From: an uncultured bacterium
GTDB lineage: Bacteria; Actinomycetota; Actinomycetes; S36-B12
DNA length: 5,959 nt
NCBI GenBank assembly: GCA_903908025.1
Contig: CAIVQM010000495.1
Location: 1 to 5,959, forward strand
Reading direction: 5' to 3'
Under the pieces are notes generated by a model. That model saw nothing but the letters and a program-made list of their open reading frames with translations. It did no database searches and was not told where the DNA came from. Below, in pieces: positions 1 to 5,959 of this stretch; the stretch's first letter is position 1, and each line of letters opens with the position of its first letter. Made by a program: the position numbers and the translations under genes.

Positions 1-31
1 CCCCCACCAACCTCAAGACGGACGAAGGGCG

Positions 32-886
32 TTAGCTGGGGAGCAGGATGGTGCCCCGTGCGACGAGGTCAGCCGGGCCGGTGAGGAGCATCGCGCCAGC
101 AGCTGTCTCGGTGACGTGCACGGTGCCGCCTGGCACGTCGACCTGCCACGTTGACTCCCCCGGCGACGGGTCGCCATGACGGCGACGAGCCGCCCATGCA
201 ACCGCGCATGCACCGGTGCCGCACGACTGGGTCTCGCCCACCCCGCGCTCGTGCACGCGCATCGCAACGTGATTCGGGCCACGGTCGACGACGAACTCGA
301 CATTCACGCCATCGGGGAAGACATCGGCCGGCACGACGTCGGGCGCGTCGAGCAACGGCCCTGCCTCGGCGAGATCACTGACGAAGACGACGGCATGGGG
401 GTTGGGCACAAGGACACCCGTGGCGGGCCAGGTGCGTTCATCAACGGTGACGTGCGGCATCGCCCGCGCCCTCGGCGTCGTCGCCTGTCCCATGTCGATG
501 GTGATGGTGCGATCGGCGTTGATGGTCGTGCTGCGCAAGCCACCCCGTGTGGCAATGACGACGTCGTTGTCGGTAACCAGGCCGGTCGCATCGAGATAGC
601 GAACGAAGACGCGCGCTCCGTTGCCGCACATCTCGGCCAGGGATCCGTCGGCGTTCCGGTAGTCCATGAAGAACTCAGCCACCGGCGCAAAGTCGACGAA
701 CTCGGGTACCCGATCGGTCCGAACCACGCGCAGGACGCCATCCGCACCGATACCCCGGTGCCGGTCACAGACCCACCGGACCTGCTCGTCGGTGAGATCG
801 AGCCGTCCCTCGAGGTCGGGGATGATGACGAAGTCGTTGCCCGTGCCATGTCCCTTGACGAACGGGACCTCGTTCAACCACGCCAT
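32..886 (-). CDS. dapF: Diaminopimelate epimerase
   Basis: DapF is a cytoplasmic, cofactor-independent epimerase that converts LL- to meso-diaminopimelate, the penultimate step of lysine synthesis and the source of the peptidoglycan cross-linking residue. The 284-aa product has the usual family length. The N-terminal lobe shows HGTGNDF (13-19), N78 in YRNADGS and MCGNG with catalytic Cys87. The C-terminal lobe shows NPHAV (162-166), N195 in DGVNVEF, E213-R214 and GVGETQSCGTGA with the second catalytic Cys222. Both cysteines of the two-base mechanism are therefore present. The ATG at 886 puts the first family motif at the expected distance from the N-terminus. No strong Shine-Dalgarno is visible. 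The start lies 15 bp after the glycosyltransferase stop, so the two are probably co-transcribed. The gene ends in TAA, and 31 bases without an identifiable feature remain to the window edge. Confidence 0.97.
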   Translation of the reverse strand: MAWLNEVPFVKGHGTGNDFVIIPDLEGRLDLTDEQVRWVCDRHRGIGADGVLRVVRTDRVPEFVDFAPVAEFFMDYRNADGSLAEMCGNGARVFVRYLDATGLVTDNDVVIATRGGLRSTTINADRTITIDMGQATTPRARAMPHVTVDERTWPATGVLVPNPHAVVFVSDLAEAGPLLDAPDVVPADVFPDGVNVEFVVDRGPNHVAMRVHERGVGETQSCGTGACAVAWAARRRHGDPSPGESTWQVDVPGGTVHVTETAAGAMLLTGPADLVARGTILLPS

Positions 887-901
887 ACCGTCAGACTAAC
901 G

Positions 902-2029
902 TCACGACGACGCAGCACCCGCACTCCCATACGCAGCGCGCACGATGTCGAGGACATGGGGCCACGAGTCCTGCGGCGGCGTGGCGCGATTGTGCTCGGT
1001 GATCGAGGAAAGCAGCGCGTGATCACCGCCGAGCCGCAGGAGCGCACGCGCCATGCCATCGTCGTCTTCGGCCAGCAGCCCCTGGACACCGTCGTGGATG
1101 AACTGTGACGTGCCCGTCTGCGACCGTGCCACGACGGGCAGGCCCGCGGAGCGGGCCTCCAAGGCTGCCAGTCCGAAGGACTCGCGCACCGATGGCTGCA
1201 GGTAGACGTCACTCTCCGCGAAGATGCCCAGAATCCCCGCACGGTCGAGTCGGCCGGTGAACCGGATCCGATCCGACATCCCGTTCTCGCGGACGTGCTT
1301 CTCTGCCCGCGCACGCTCGGGACCATCGCCCACGAGCACCGCGCTGATCTCCACATCCGGCGCTGCCTGCTCCGCCGCGGCCATGATGATCCGCACCAGT
1401 GGCATCGTGCGCTTGCGCGGTGCCATGCGCATCACGCTCGCTATCCGCAGGCGTGCCGGGTCATAACCGCGAGGGTCAATGACCCACTGTGACGGGTCGA
1501 TGCCGTTGGGGACAACAAGCACCTCACCGGCTTTCGGAACGGCCGAGGAGATGCGAGCAGCTGCCACCTCGCTGACCGCGCTGAGGGTCACGCCCCACCG
1601 AGTCCAGCGGACAAGTGCGTCCGACAGGCTGAATCCCGGGCGGGCGATCGGTCCCCAGACACTGTGCACCGTGACGAGGGTCGGGATTCCGCGCTTGGTT
1701 GCCGCGCGCACAGCACCCCAGGCGAAGGGCGAGACCACCCCAGCATGCACGTGGACGACATCAGGCGGGTGCACGTCGAGGATGCGGCCGACCTCGCGCA
1801 CTGTCCTGGGGTGGATCGGCAGATCGAAGGGCAGGTGCGCTGCGATGCGGTGTACCGGCAGACCGTCGACGACGTCATCTCCGGCAAAGACCCCTTCGAC
1901 GCCCGGCGTCGCCGTCACGACACGCACCTGGTCGCCACCCGCTGCCTGACGACCCGCAAGGGCACGGACCTGCGTCTCGATGCCGCCCGTACGTGGGGCG
2001 TAGCAGTCGCTGACGTGGGCGATCCTCAT
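902..2029 (-). CDS. GT4-family glycosyltransferase (GT-B fold)
   Basis: This is a retaining GT4 enzyme, probably cytoplasmic or peripheral at the membrane, that would transfer a sugar from a nucleotide donor. With the start at 2029 it has 375 aa, normal for the family. The acceptor-side N-terminal domain begins MRIAHVSDCYAPRTGG, with the glycine loop and IETQ near residues 15-20 and VVHVHAG at 91-97. The donor-side domain shows VVPNGID (172-178), basic residues R201 and K206, VGDGPE (233-238) and an E-x7-E motif from E283 (ESFGLAALE) to E291. No signal peptide or transmembrane helix is seen. I chose the ATG at 2029 because the conserved first beta strand begins there. The ATG at 2035 adds only two residues. 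Starts at 2056 or 2101 would add a non-conserved, His/Gly-rich leader lying over the divergent gene. Donor and acceptor cannot be read from the sequence. It lacks the N-terminal GDAGGMN signature I associate with MshA. It precedes dapF by 15 bp and is head-to-head with a PIG-L deacetylase. Confidence 0.93.
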   Translation of the reverse strand: MRIAHVSDCYAPRTGGIETQVRALAGRQAAGGDQVRVVTATPGVEGVFAGDDVVDGLPVHRIAAHLPFDLPIHPRTVREVGRILDVHPPDVVHVHAGVVSPFAWGAVRAATKRGIPTLVTVHSVWGPIARPGFSLSDALVRWTRWGVTLSAVSEVAAARISSAVPKAGEVLVVPNGIDPSQWVIDPRGYDPARLRIASVMRMAPRKRTMPLVRIIMAAAEQAAPDVEISAVLVGDGPERARAEKHVRENGMSDRIRFTGRLDRAGILGIFAESDVYLQPSVRESFGLAALEARSAGLPVVARSQTGTSQFIHDGVQGLLAEDDDGMARALLRLGGDHALLSSITEHNRATPPQDSWPHVLDIVRAAYGSAGAASS

Positions 2030-2059
2030 GATCATGGACCGTACGCCACAATGCATCCC
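2030..2059. promoter_or_regulatory. Very short divergent intergenic region
   Basis: Only 30 bp separate the chosen starts of the glycosyltransferase (minus) and the deacetylase (plus), or 15 bp if the alternative ATGs at 2035 and 2051 are used. There is no clear Shine-Dalgarno for either gene. On the minus strand TACGGT (2043 to 2038) fits a TANNNT -10 element and would place transcription start about two bases before the ATG at 2029, giving an almost leaderless mRNA. No good -35 is seen. Any complete promoter must overlap the start of the opposite gene. The promoter assignment is inference. Confidence 0.3.
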
Positions 2060-2863
2060 ATGACCCGCACGCCCCGCACCCTCGTGTTCGTGCACGCGCA
2101 TCCCGATGACGAGGCATTGCTCACGGCAGGCACGATGGCGCGGGCCGTCGCTGAGGGAAATCGGGTCGTTCTCATCGTCGCAACCGACGGGGCCGCCGGT
2201 CTCACCTCCGAGGCGTTCCGCGATGGACTGGGCTCAACTCGACTGGCGGAGCTTGAGGAGTCGGCTCGCGCCCTCGGTGTCACCCGCACGGTGACCCTCG
2301 GCTATCCGGACTCGGGACTGCACGGGGAGGTCACCGGTGGCTTCGCCCACGCTGGCCGGTTCACTGTCGCGAAGCAGATCGCTGGGGTGTGCGACGAGGA
2401 GCGGGCCGACGTGCTCGTCGGATACGACCCCTCGGGCGGCTACGGACACCCCGACCACCTGCAGGTGCACCGGTCCGTGCGTGCCGCCAGCGTGCTGTGC
2501 GCTCGTCCGCCGCGGCTGTTCGAGGCGACGCTTCCGCGCGAGCCAATCGCCCGGGCTGCCCGCCTTGCATCGCGTCTGCACCTGACCCCGGCTGAGTTCT
2601 CGCCTACTGAGTTCGAGACCGCGTGGACGCCCCGCAACCAGATAACCCACCGCGTGGATGTGCGTCCCTACCTGCGAGAGAAGGACGCGGCCCTGCGGGC
2701 CCACGCCTCGCAGTCGGCGGCAGATGGCACGACCCGCACCCTCGGAGTGCTGACGCGTCTACCTCGCCCGATGCAGGCGATCCTGCTCGGCACCGAGTAC
2801 TACGTCTCCGTGTCGGACCCCCATGCAGCCAATACTTCCTCGGCCAACGACGCGCTGTCGTAG
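2060..2863 (+). CDS. PIG-L (LmbE-like) zinc de-N-acetylase, MshB/Mca type
   Basis: The PIG-L family contains metal-dependent amidases that remove N-acetyl groups from GlcNAc conjugates, or cleave related amides as Mca does. The 267-aa product shows AHPDDE (13-18) after the first beta strand and GYDPSGGYGHPDHL (121-134). By correspondence with MshB, His14, Asp17 and His133 would bind the metal, Asp16 would be the general base, and Tyr128 and His130 match the active-site Tyr and His. A later KDAALRAHASQ (208-218) also matches the MshB/Mca pattern. No signal peptide or membrane segment is seen, so it is probably cytoplasmic. The ATG at 2060 starts just before the first strand; the in-frame ATG at 2051 adds three residues. 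It is somewhat shorter than Mca and MshB, which are near 290-300 aa. It is the only plus-strand gene. Its last 21 codons, including the stop, lie over the 3' end of miaA. The substrate is unknown; the divergent glycosyltransferase's product is the obvious candidate. True MshB or Mca cannot be excluded. Confidence 0.92.
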   Translation: MTRTPRTLVFVHAHPDDEALLTAGTMARAVAEGNRVVLIVATDGAAGLTSEAFRDGLGSTRLAELEESARALGVTRTVTLGYPDSGLHGEVTGGFAHAGRFTVAKQIAGVCDEERADVLVGYDPSGGYGHPDHLQVHRSVRAASVLCARPPRLFEATLPREPIARAARLASRLHLTPAEFSPTEFETAWTPRNQITHRVDVRPYLREKDAALRAHASQSAADGTTRTLGVLTRLPRPMQAILLGTEYYVSVSDPHAANTSSANDALS

Positions 2864-3723
2864 CTGATCCAGATGATCCGCTGGTCGCGACGGAACCACC
2901 GCTGCTGCCGGCGGGCGAACTTCCGCGTGGCATCGATCGTGTCCTGACGAGCCTGCGCCTCGCTGCACTCCCCCGACAACGCTGCCAGCACCTGCTGGTA
3001 GCCCAGCGCCCGCGCAGCCGTGGGCGTGTCCGCAAGACCAGCCGTTCCGAGGACGCGAACCTCGTCAACGAAGCCGGCCGCCCACATCCGGTCAACCCGC
3101 TGCTCGATCCGCGCATCGAGTTCATCGCGCGGCACCTCCAGTCCGATGCGGACGGTCGGGAACACCTCCACCGGATCCGGCAGCGTGGCGACGAACGGCT
3201 CCCCGGTCAGCTCGATGACCTCGAGAGCGCGCACGATACGGCGACCGTTGGTCGGCAGGATCGCCTCTCCCGCAACGGGATCGACGGCCACCAGACGTGC
3301 ATGCATCGCCGCGACTCCACTGGTCTCGAGATCGGCCTCAAGCCGGGCTCGCACCACCGGATCCGTGCCGGGAAAGCGCAGATCGTCGAGGACGGCTGAT
3401 ACGTACAGGCCACTGCCGCCCACCAGGATCGGCACCGCCCGACGTTCCCGAATGTCCACGATGGCCGCACGCGCCGCCTGCTGGAACTCGGCAACCGAGA
3501 CCGCGTGGGTGGGATCCCAGACGTCGAGCAGATGGTGGGGGACGCTTCCTTGCTCCTCGGACGTCGGGGTGGCCGTACCGATGTCCATGCCCCGGTAGAT
3601 CTGCATGGAGTCGGTGCTGACGATCTCAGCGGGCTGACTGAGCCGCTGGGCTACCGCCACGGCCAGGTCGGACTTCCCCGACGCCGTCGGCCCGAGGATC
3701 GCCAGCAGCCGGGGCTCGCTCAC
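2800..3723 (-). CDS. miaA: tRNA dimethylallyltransferase
   Basis: MiaA transfers a dimethylallyl group from DMAPP to N6 of adenosine 37 in tRNAs reading UNN codons, giving i6A. The 307-aa product is full length. It has the P-loop GPTASGKS (11-18), then DSMQIYRGMDIGTA (38-51), which carries the catalytic Asp38 region, GGSGLY (102-107), the insertion domain that grips the anticodon stem (roughly 115-210), ARALGYQQ (237-244) and the basic TRKFARRQQRWFRRD (266-280) typical of the family's C-terminus. The start is GTG at 3723; GTGA is shared with the miaB stop. No Shine-Dalgarno precedes it, so translation is probably coupled to miaB. The stop is TAG at 2802-2800. The last 64 bp run antisense through the end of the convergent deacetylase gene, so its C-terminal tail (about DSASLAEEVLAAWGSDTET) is coded in two-way sequence. 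Confidence 0.97.
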   Translation of the reverse strand: MSEPRLLAILGPTASGKSDLAVAVAQRLSQPAEIVSTDSMQIYRGMDIGTATPTSEEQGSVPHHLLDVWDPTHAVSVAEFQQAARAAIVDIRERRAVPILVGGSGLYVSAVLDDLRFPGTDPVVRARLEADLETSGVAAMHARLVAVDPVAGEAILPTNGRRIVRALEVIELTGEPFVATLPDPVEVFPTVRIGLEVPRDELDARIEQRVDRMWAAGFVDEVRVLGTAGLADTPTAARALGYQQVLAALSGECSEAQARQDTIDATRKFARRQQRWFRRDQRIIWISYDSASLAEEVLAAWGSDTET

Positions 3724-5186
3724 GGCTGGAGAGTGGCCGGCATGGTGGGCAGCCCGAGCATGACACCCACCGGCTGCGGTGCCCGGGCGGCCGCGCCCAC
3801 GTCGCCGGCCCGCGTGCGCCGCACGGCCAGCACGCGATCGGCCACCAGGTGATGCGGTGCCGCATGCGTCACCTCGGCAGTGACGACGTCGCCCGGTCGC
3901 GGCACCCCGATCGTCGGATCGACAGCCACATGCACGAGCCGGTTGTCAGGAGCACGGCCGGACATGCGCTCGGTCTGATCATCCTTGCGCCCCTCGCCCT
4001 CCGCGATGAGGACGTCAAGAACCCGGCCCGCCTGCGTCAGGTTCTCCGCCCAGGAGATCTCGTTGACGAGTGCCAGCAGGCGCACGTAGCGCTCCTGCAC
4101 GATCTCGTGCGGCACCTGATCGTCCATCGTCGCTGCGGGCGTCCCTGGTCGCTTCGAGTACTGGAACGTGTAGGCGCCGGCGAACCGGGCCTCCCGCACA
4201 ACGTGCATCGTCTGCAGGAAGTCATCCTCGGTCTCGCCGGGGAAGCCCACGATGATGTCGGTGGTGATGGCTGCATGCGGCATCGCCGCGCGGACCCGGT
4301 CGATGATGCCGAGGTAGCGCTCCTGCCGGTAGGACCGACGCATGCGCTGCAGCACGGCATCGGACCCTGACTGCATGGGCATGTGCAGTTGCGGCATGAC
4401 GTTGGGCGTCTCGGCCATCGCAGCGATGACATCGTCGGTGAAGTCGCGCGGATGTGGACTCGTGAAGCGCACGCGCTCAAGCCCGTCGATCTCACCGCAG
4501 GCCCGCAGCAGCTTCGAGAAGGCCTCTCGATCCCCGAACTCCGAGCCATAGGCATTGACGTTCTGGCCGAGCAGGGTGATCTCCAGGACCCCCTCGTCGA
4601 CGAGCGCACGAATCTCGCCGAGGATGTCGCCCGGCCGGCGGTCCTTCTCCGTCCCGCGAAGCGACGGCACGATGCAGAACGTGCACGTGTTGTTGCAGCC
4701 AACGCTGACCGACACCCACGCCGCGTACGCGCTGTCGCGCTTGGTCGGCAGATTCGAGGGGAACGTCTCAAGCGCCTCGAGGATCTCGACCTGCGCCTCA
4801 TCGGCGACCCGAGCGCGCTCGAGGAGGGCGGGCAGCGATCCGATGTTGTGGGTGCCGAACACGACATCGACCCACGGCGCCTTCGCGAGGATGTCGCCCT
4901 GATCCTTCTGCGCGAGGCAGCCGCCGACCGCGATCTGCATTCCCGGGTGCGCGGCCTTAACTGGTACGAGGTGGCTGAGATTGCCGTAGAGGCGGTTGTC
5001 GGCGTTCTCGCGGACCGCGCAGGTGTTGAATACGACGACGTCGGCCGTCTGTCCTTCAGCCGCCGCGACGTAACCCGCGTCCTCCAGCAGGCCGGTGAGT
5101 CGCTCAGAGTCGTGGACATTCATCTGACACCCGTAGGTGCGCACCTGATACGTGCGCGCGCGCGAAGAGTCGTCGTTCGTCGCCAT
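3720..5186 (-). CDS. miaB: tRNA-2-methylthio-N6-dimethylallyladenosine synthase
   Basis: MiaB is a radical-SAM methylthiotransferase that converts i6A37, the product of MiaA, to ms2i6A37. The 488-aa protein has all three domains. The N-terminal UPF0004 domain carries Cys20 (TYGCQMN), Cys56 (NTCAVRENA) and Cys90 (VGGCLAQ), which bind the auxiliary 4Fe-4S cluster. The radical-SAM core carries C164-x3-C168-x2-C171 (GCNNTCTFC), LLGQNVNAYG (205-214), TSPHP (242-246), QSGSD (272-276) and IVGFPGET (312-319). A TRAM-type RNA-binding region follows, around 380-455. YGCQMN identifies MiaB rather than RimO or MtaB. About 30 residues rich in Ala, Pro and Arg follow TRAM and run into the miaA start. The ATG at 5186 is preceded by the purine-rich AGGATGGG (5200 to 5193). 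The upstream 183-aa gene ends 33 bp away, so co-transcription is possible. Confidence 0.97.
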   Translation of the reverse strand: MATNDDSSRARTYQVRTYGCQMNVHDSERLTGLLEDAGYVAAAEGQTADVVVFNTCAVRENADNRLYGNLSHLVPVKAAHPGMQIAVGGCLAQKDQGDILAKAPWVDVVFGTHNIGSLPALLERARVADEAQVEILEALETFPSNLPTKRDSAYAAWVSVSVGCNNTCTFCIVPSLRGTEKDRRPGDILGEIRALVDEGVLEITLLGQNVNAYGSEFGDREAFSKLLRACGEIDGLERVRFTSPHPRDFTDDVIAAMAETPNVMPQLHMPMQSGSDAVLQRMRRSYRQERYLGIIDRVRAAMPHAAITTDIIVGFPGETEDDFLQTMHVVREARFAGAYTFQYSKRPGTPAATMDDQVPHEIVQERYVRLLALVNEISWAENLTQAGRVLDVLIAEGEGRKDDQTERMSGRAPDNRLVHVAVDPTIGVPRPGDVVTAEVTHAAPHHLVADRVLAVRRTRAGDVGAAARAPQPVGVMLGLPTMPATLQP

Positions 5187-5219
5187 AGTCCGCCCATCCT
5201 ACGGCGGCACGCGATGAGG

Positions 5220-5771
5220 CTACGTCAGCGTCTTGGGCACGGCTCGCCACGGCTTTCGTGCCAGTCCGAGGAACTCGGAAACCGCCGAGCGCGGCTCCAC
5301 CCCCACACCCGTGTCCAGGATGCGCGCCATCTCGGTGAAGATCGACAGGTAGCGCGGACTCTGCTCGAGCATCTCCAGGTGGTGCGTGCCGAGACCGAAG
5401 ACAGCCTCCTCGACTTCACCCTCACGCTCGTCACGCAGGAGGCGGCAGGTGCGCGCCACGAGTGCGGTCAGCCTGATCTCGGCGTAGGCCCACTCCGTCA
5501 GGTCCTGGATGTCGACGGACTGCATCGACAGGTCGGCCACCAGCGCACCAAGAAGGCGAGCGACATCAAGAGCCTGGAACGGATCGCGACAGGTCCGGAT
5601 GTACTCCGCTACCCGCGATACAGACGCCTGTGGCACGTCACCACTGATCACGAGGTTGTCGAGCAAGGCGGTGGCCGCTCCACGCGCCGCCGCCTCGGCA
5701 CCGGACAGCGCCGCCATCAATCGTTCCGTGCGCCTATCGTCGCCGACCAATGCGGCAGTCCCAGCGCTCAT
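5220..5771 (-). CDS. Conserved-looking hypothetical protein, probably helical
   Basis: I do not recognise this 183-aa protein. It is largely free of beta-branched strand patterns and rich in Ala, Leu, Glu and Arg, suggesting a mostly alpha-helical soluble fold. Likely helices lie at about 13-40, 49-60, 64-84, 88-113, 117-135, 139-152 and 162-172. There are two cysteines (61 and 109), adjacent histidines at 130-131, and no signal peptide, membrane segment or zinc-binding pattern. The ATG at 5771 is preceded by a G-rich run (GGAGATCGGGGGG), which can serve as a ribosome-binding site. It ends in TAG 33 bp before miaB and shares its strand, so it may be read through into miaB/miaA. The antisense frame over it is open too, but that frame also covers miaB and so has no independent support. 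Coding potential is supported by length, ribosome site and operon position rather than by homology. Confidence 0.72.
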   Translation of the reverse strand: MSAGTAALVGDDRRTERLMAALSGAEAAARGAATALLDNLVISGDVPQASVSRVAEYIRTCRDPFQALDVARLLGALVADLSMQSVDIQDLTEWAYAEIRLTALVARTCRLLRDEREGEVEEAVFGLGTHHLEMLEQSPRYLSIFTEMARILDTGVGVEPRSAVSEFLGLARKPWRAVPKTLT

Positions 5772-5795
5772 GGAAACCCCCCGATCTCCAGTTCC

Positions 5796-5822
5796 AGCCT
5801 ACTCGTCATTCCGCCTGATCAA
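5796..5822 (-). promoter_or_regulatory. Weak candidate promoter upstream of the 183-aa gene
   Basis: In the 64-bp gap after the acetyltransferase stop, the minus strand reads TTGATC (5822 to 5817) and TAGGCT (5801 to 5796), resembling -35 and -10 elements. The 15-bp spacing is shorter than the preferred 17, so this is weak. If real, it would drive the hypothetical gene and possibly miaB-miaA. Transcription through from the upstream gene is the alternative. Confidence 0.22.
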
Positions 5823-5835
5823 GCGCTGCGCGGGC

Positions 5836-5959
5836 CTAACTGCCCATGAAGCGCAGGCGGTATTCACGGGCTGACATCTCGAAGATGTCCTCCGGCCCGT
5901 CGATCTCGTCGATCTGCTGGCCCCGGAACTCGAATCCCAGCTTGTGGATGATCGCCTGC
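5836..5959 (-). CDS. C-terminal fragment, probable GNAT N-acetyltransferase (partial)
   Basis: The window cuts this gene; only its last 40 codons and TAG stop are present, too short for a routine ORF call. Read from the right edge, the product starts QAIIHKLGFEFRGQQ and ends SAREYRLRFMGS. An I-x-x-KLGF-x-x-x-G pattern followed by an acidic stretch (DEIDGPED) and a short final helix matches the C-terminal end of RimJ/RimL-like GNAT acetyltransferases, where KLGF lies next to the acetyl-CoA site. The identification rests on this one motif, so the family is tentative and the substrate unknown. The coding frame itself is plausible because it is open to the edge and its stop lies 64 bp before the next start on the same strand. 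Confidence 0.5.
   Translation of the reverse strand, partial: QAIIHKLGFEFRGQQIDEIDGPEDIFEMSAREYRLRFMGS

Noticed and set aside
176..1108. A 310-codon plus-strand open frame opposite dapF and the end of the glycosyltransferase
   Set aside because: It runs across two well-supported minus-strand genes and their junction, and its product has no family motif.
902..2029. Calling the transferase MshA (mycothiol synthesis)
   Set aside because: The N-terminal glycine loop reads PRTGGIETQ and lacks the GDAGGMN pattern of MshA, so only the family is assigned.
1664..2050. N-terminal extension of the deacetylase reading frame
   Set aside because: The frame is open but lies over the glycosyltransferase N-terminus. 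The PIG-L fold begins directly after the ATG at 2060 and the extra residues resemble no domain.
2030..2101. Longer glycosyltransferase start at 2101
   Set aside because: The 24 extra residues are not GT4-like and would overlap the deacetylase coding region. The conserved first strand starts at 2029.
4037..5119. A 360-codon minus-strand open frame inside miaB
   Set aside because: It is out of frame with MiaB; its Ser/Arg/Ala-rich product is typical of a shifted GC-rich frame.
5831..5845. Small inverted repeat GGGC/GCCC at the end of the acetyltransferase gene
   Set aside because: The stem is only four base pairs and has no T-run, too weak to call a terminator.
4383..5849. A 488-codon plus-strand open frame opposite miaB and the 183-aa gene
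   Set aside because: It is a GC-rich antisense shadow. The minus strand carries all MiaB motifs over most of its length, and the plus-strand product is Arg-rich with no recognisable domain.
5895..5912. Tandem GTCGATCTC/GTCGATCTG
   Set aside because: This is two similar 9-mers inside coding sequence (Gln/Glu-Ile-Asp codons), with no further copies, so not a repeat array.

Overview
The window is GC-rich, densely coded bacterial chromosome and looks actinobacterial. Long antisense reading frames run opposite the real genes, as is usual in GC-rich DNA. The gene set dapF, miaA and miaB on one strand matches the dapF/miaA/miaB neighbourhood of Streptomyces and Mycobacterium. One gene encodes a PIG-L family deacetylase with the motif style of the mycothiol enzymes MshB and Mca. 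An intact dapF means the host makes diaminopimelate, and so probably has meso-DAP in its peptidoglycan. Genus cannot be read from the sequence.

Layout on the minus strand, in transcription order from the right edge: the last 40 codons of a probable GNAT acetyltransferase (5836-5959); an unrecognised, probably helical soluble protein of 183 aa (5220-5771); miaB (3720-5186); miaA (2800-3723), which overlaps miaB by 4 bp; a GT4 glycosyltransferase (902-2029); and dapF (32-886). The only plus-strand gene is the PIG-L deacetylase (about 2060-2863). It sits head-to-head with the glycosyltransferase, about 30 bp between starts, and tail-to-tail with miaA, with the last 64 bp overlapping.

MiaA and MiaB act in sequence on the same tRNA base: prenylation of A37, then methylthiolation. 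Their genes overlap in a way that suggests translational coupling. The glycosyltransferase and deacetylase form a second likely functional pair. A GT4 enzyme followed by a PIG-L de-N-acetylase is the chemistry used to make GlcN-inositol (mycothiol), GlcN-malate (bacillithiol) and GlcN-PI (GPI anchors). Here the substrate is unknown. The pair lies between dapF and miaA, which are close neighbours in other actinobacteria.

I see no tRNA, rRNA, CRISPR array, insertion sequence, prophage gene or clear factor-independent terminator. No stretch over 300 bases lacks a gene. The longest intergenic gaps are 64 bp (5772-5835), 33 bp (5187-5219), 30 bp (2030-2059) and 15 bp (887-901). The first 31 bases, downstream of dapF, hold nothing I can identify. 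Most of the window is ordinary housekeeping sequence. The glycosyltransferase/deacetylase pair is the part most worth a second look, and I do not claim that it is a new system.
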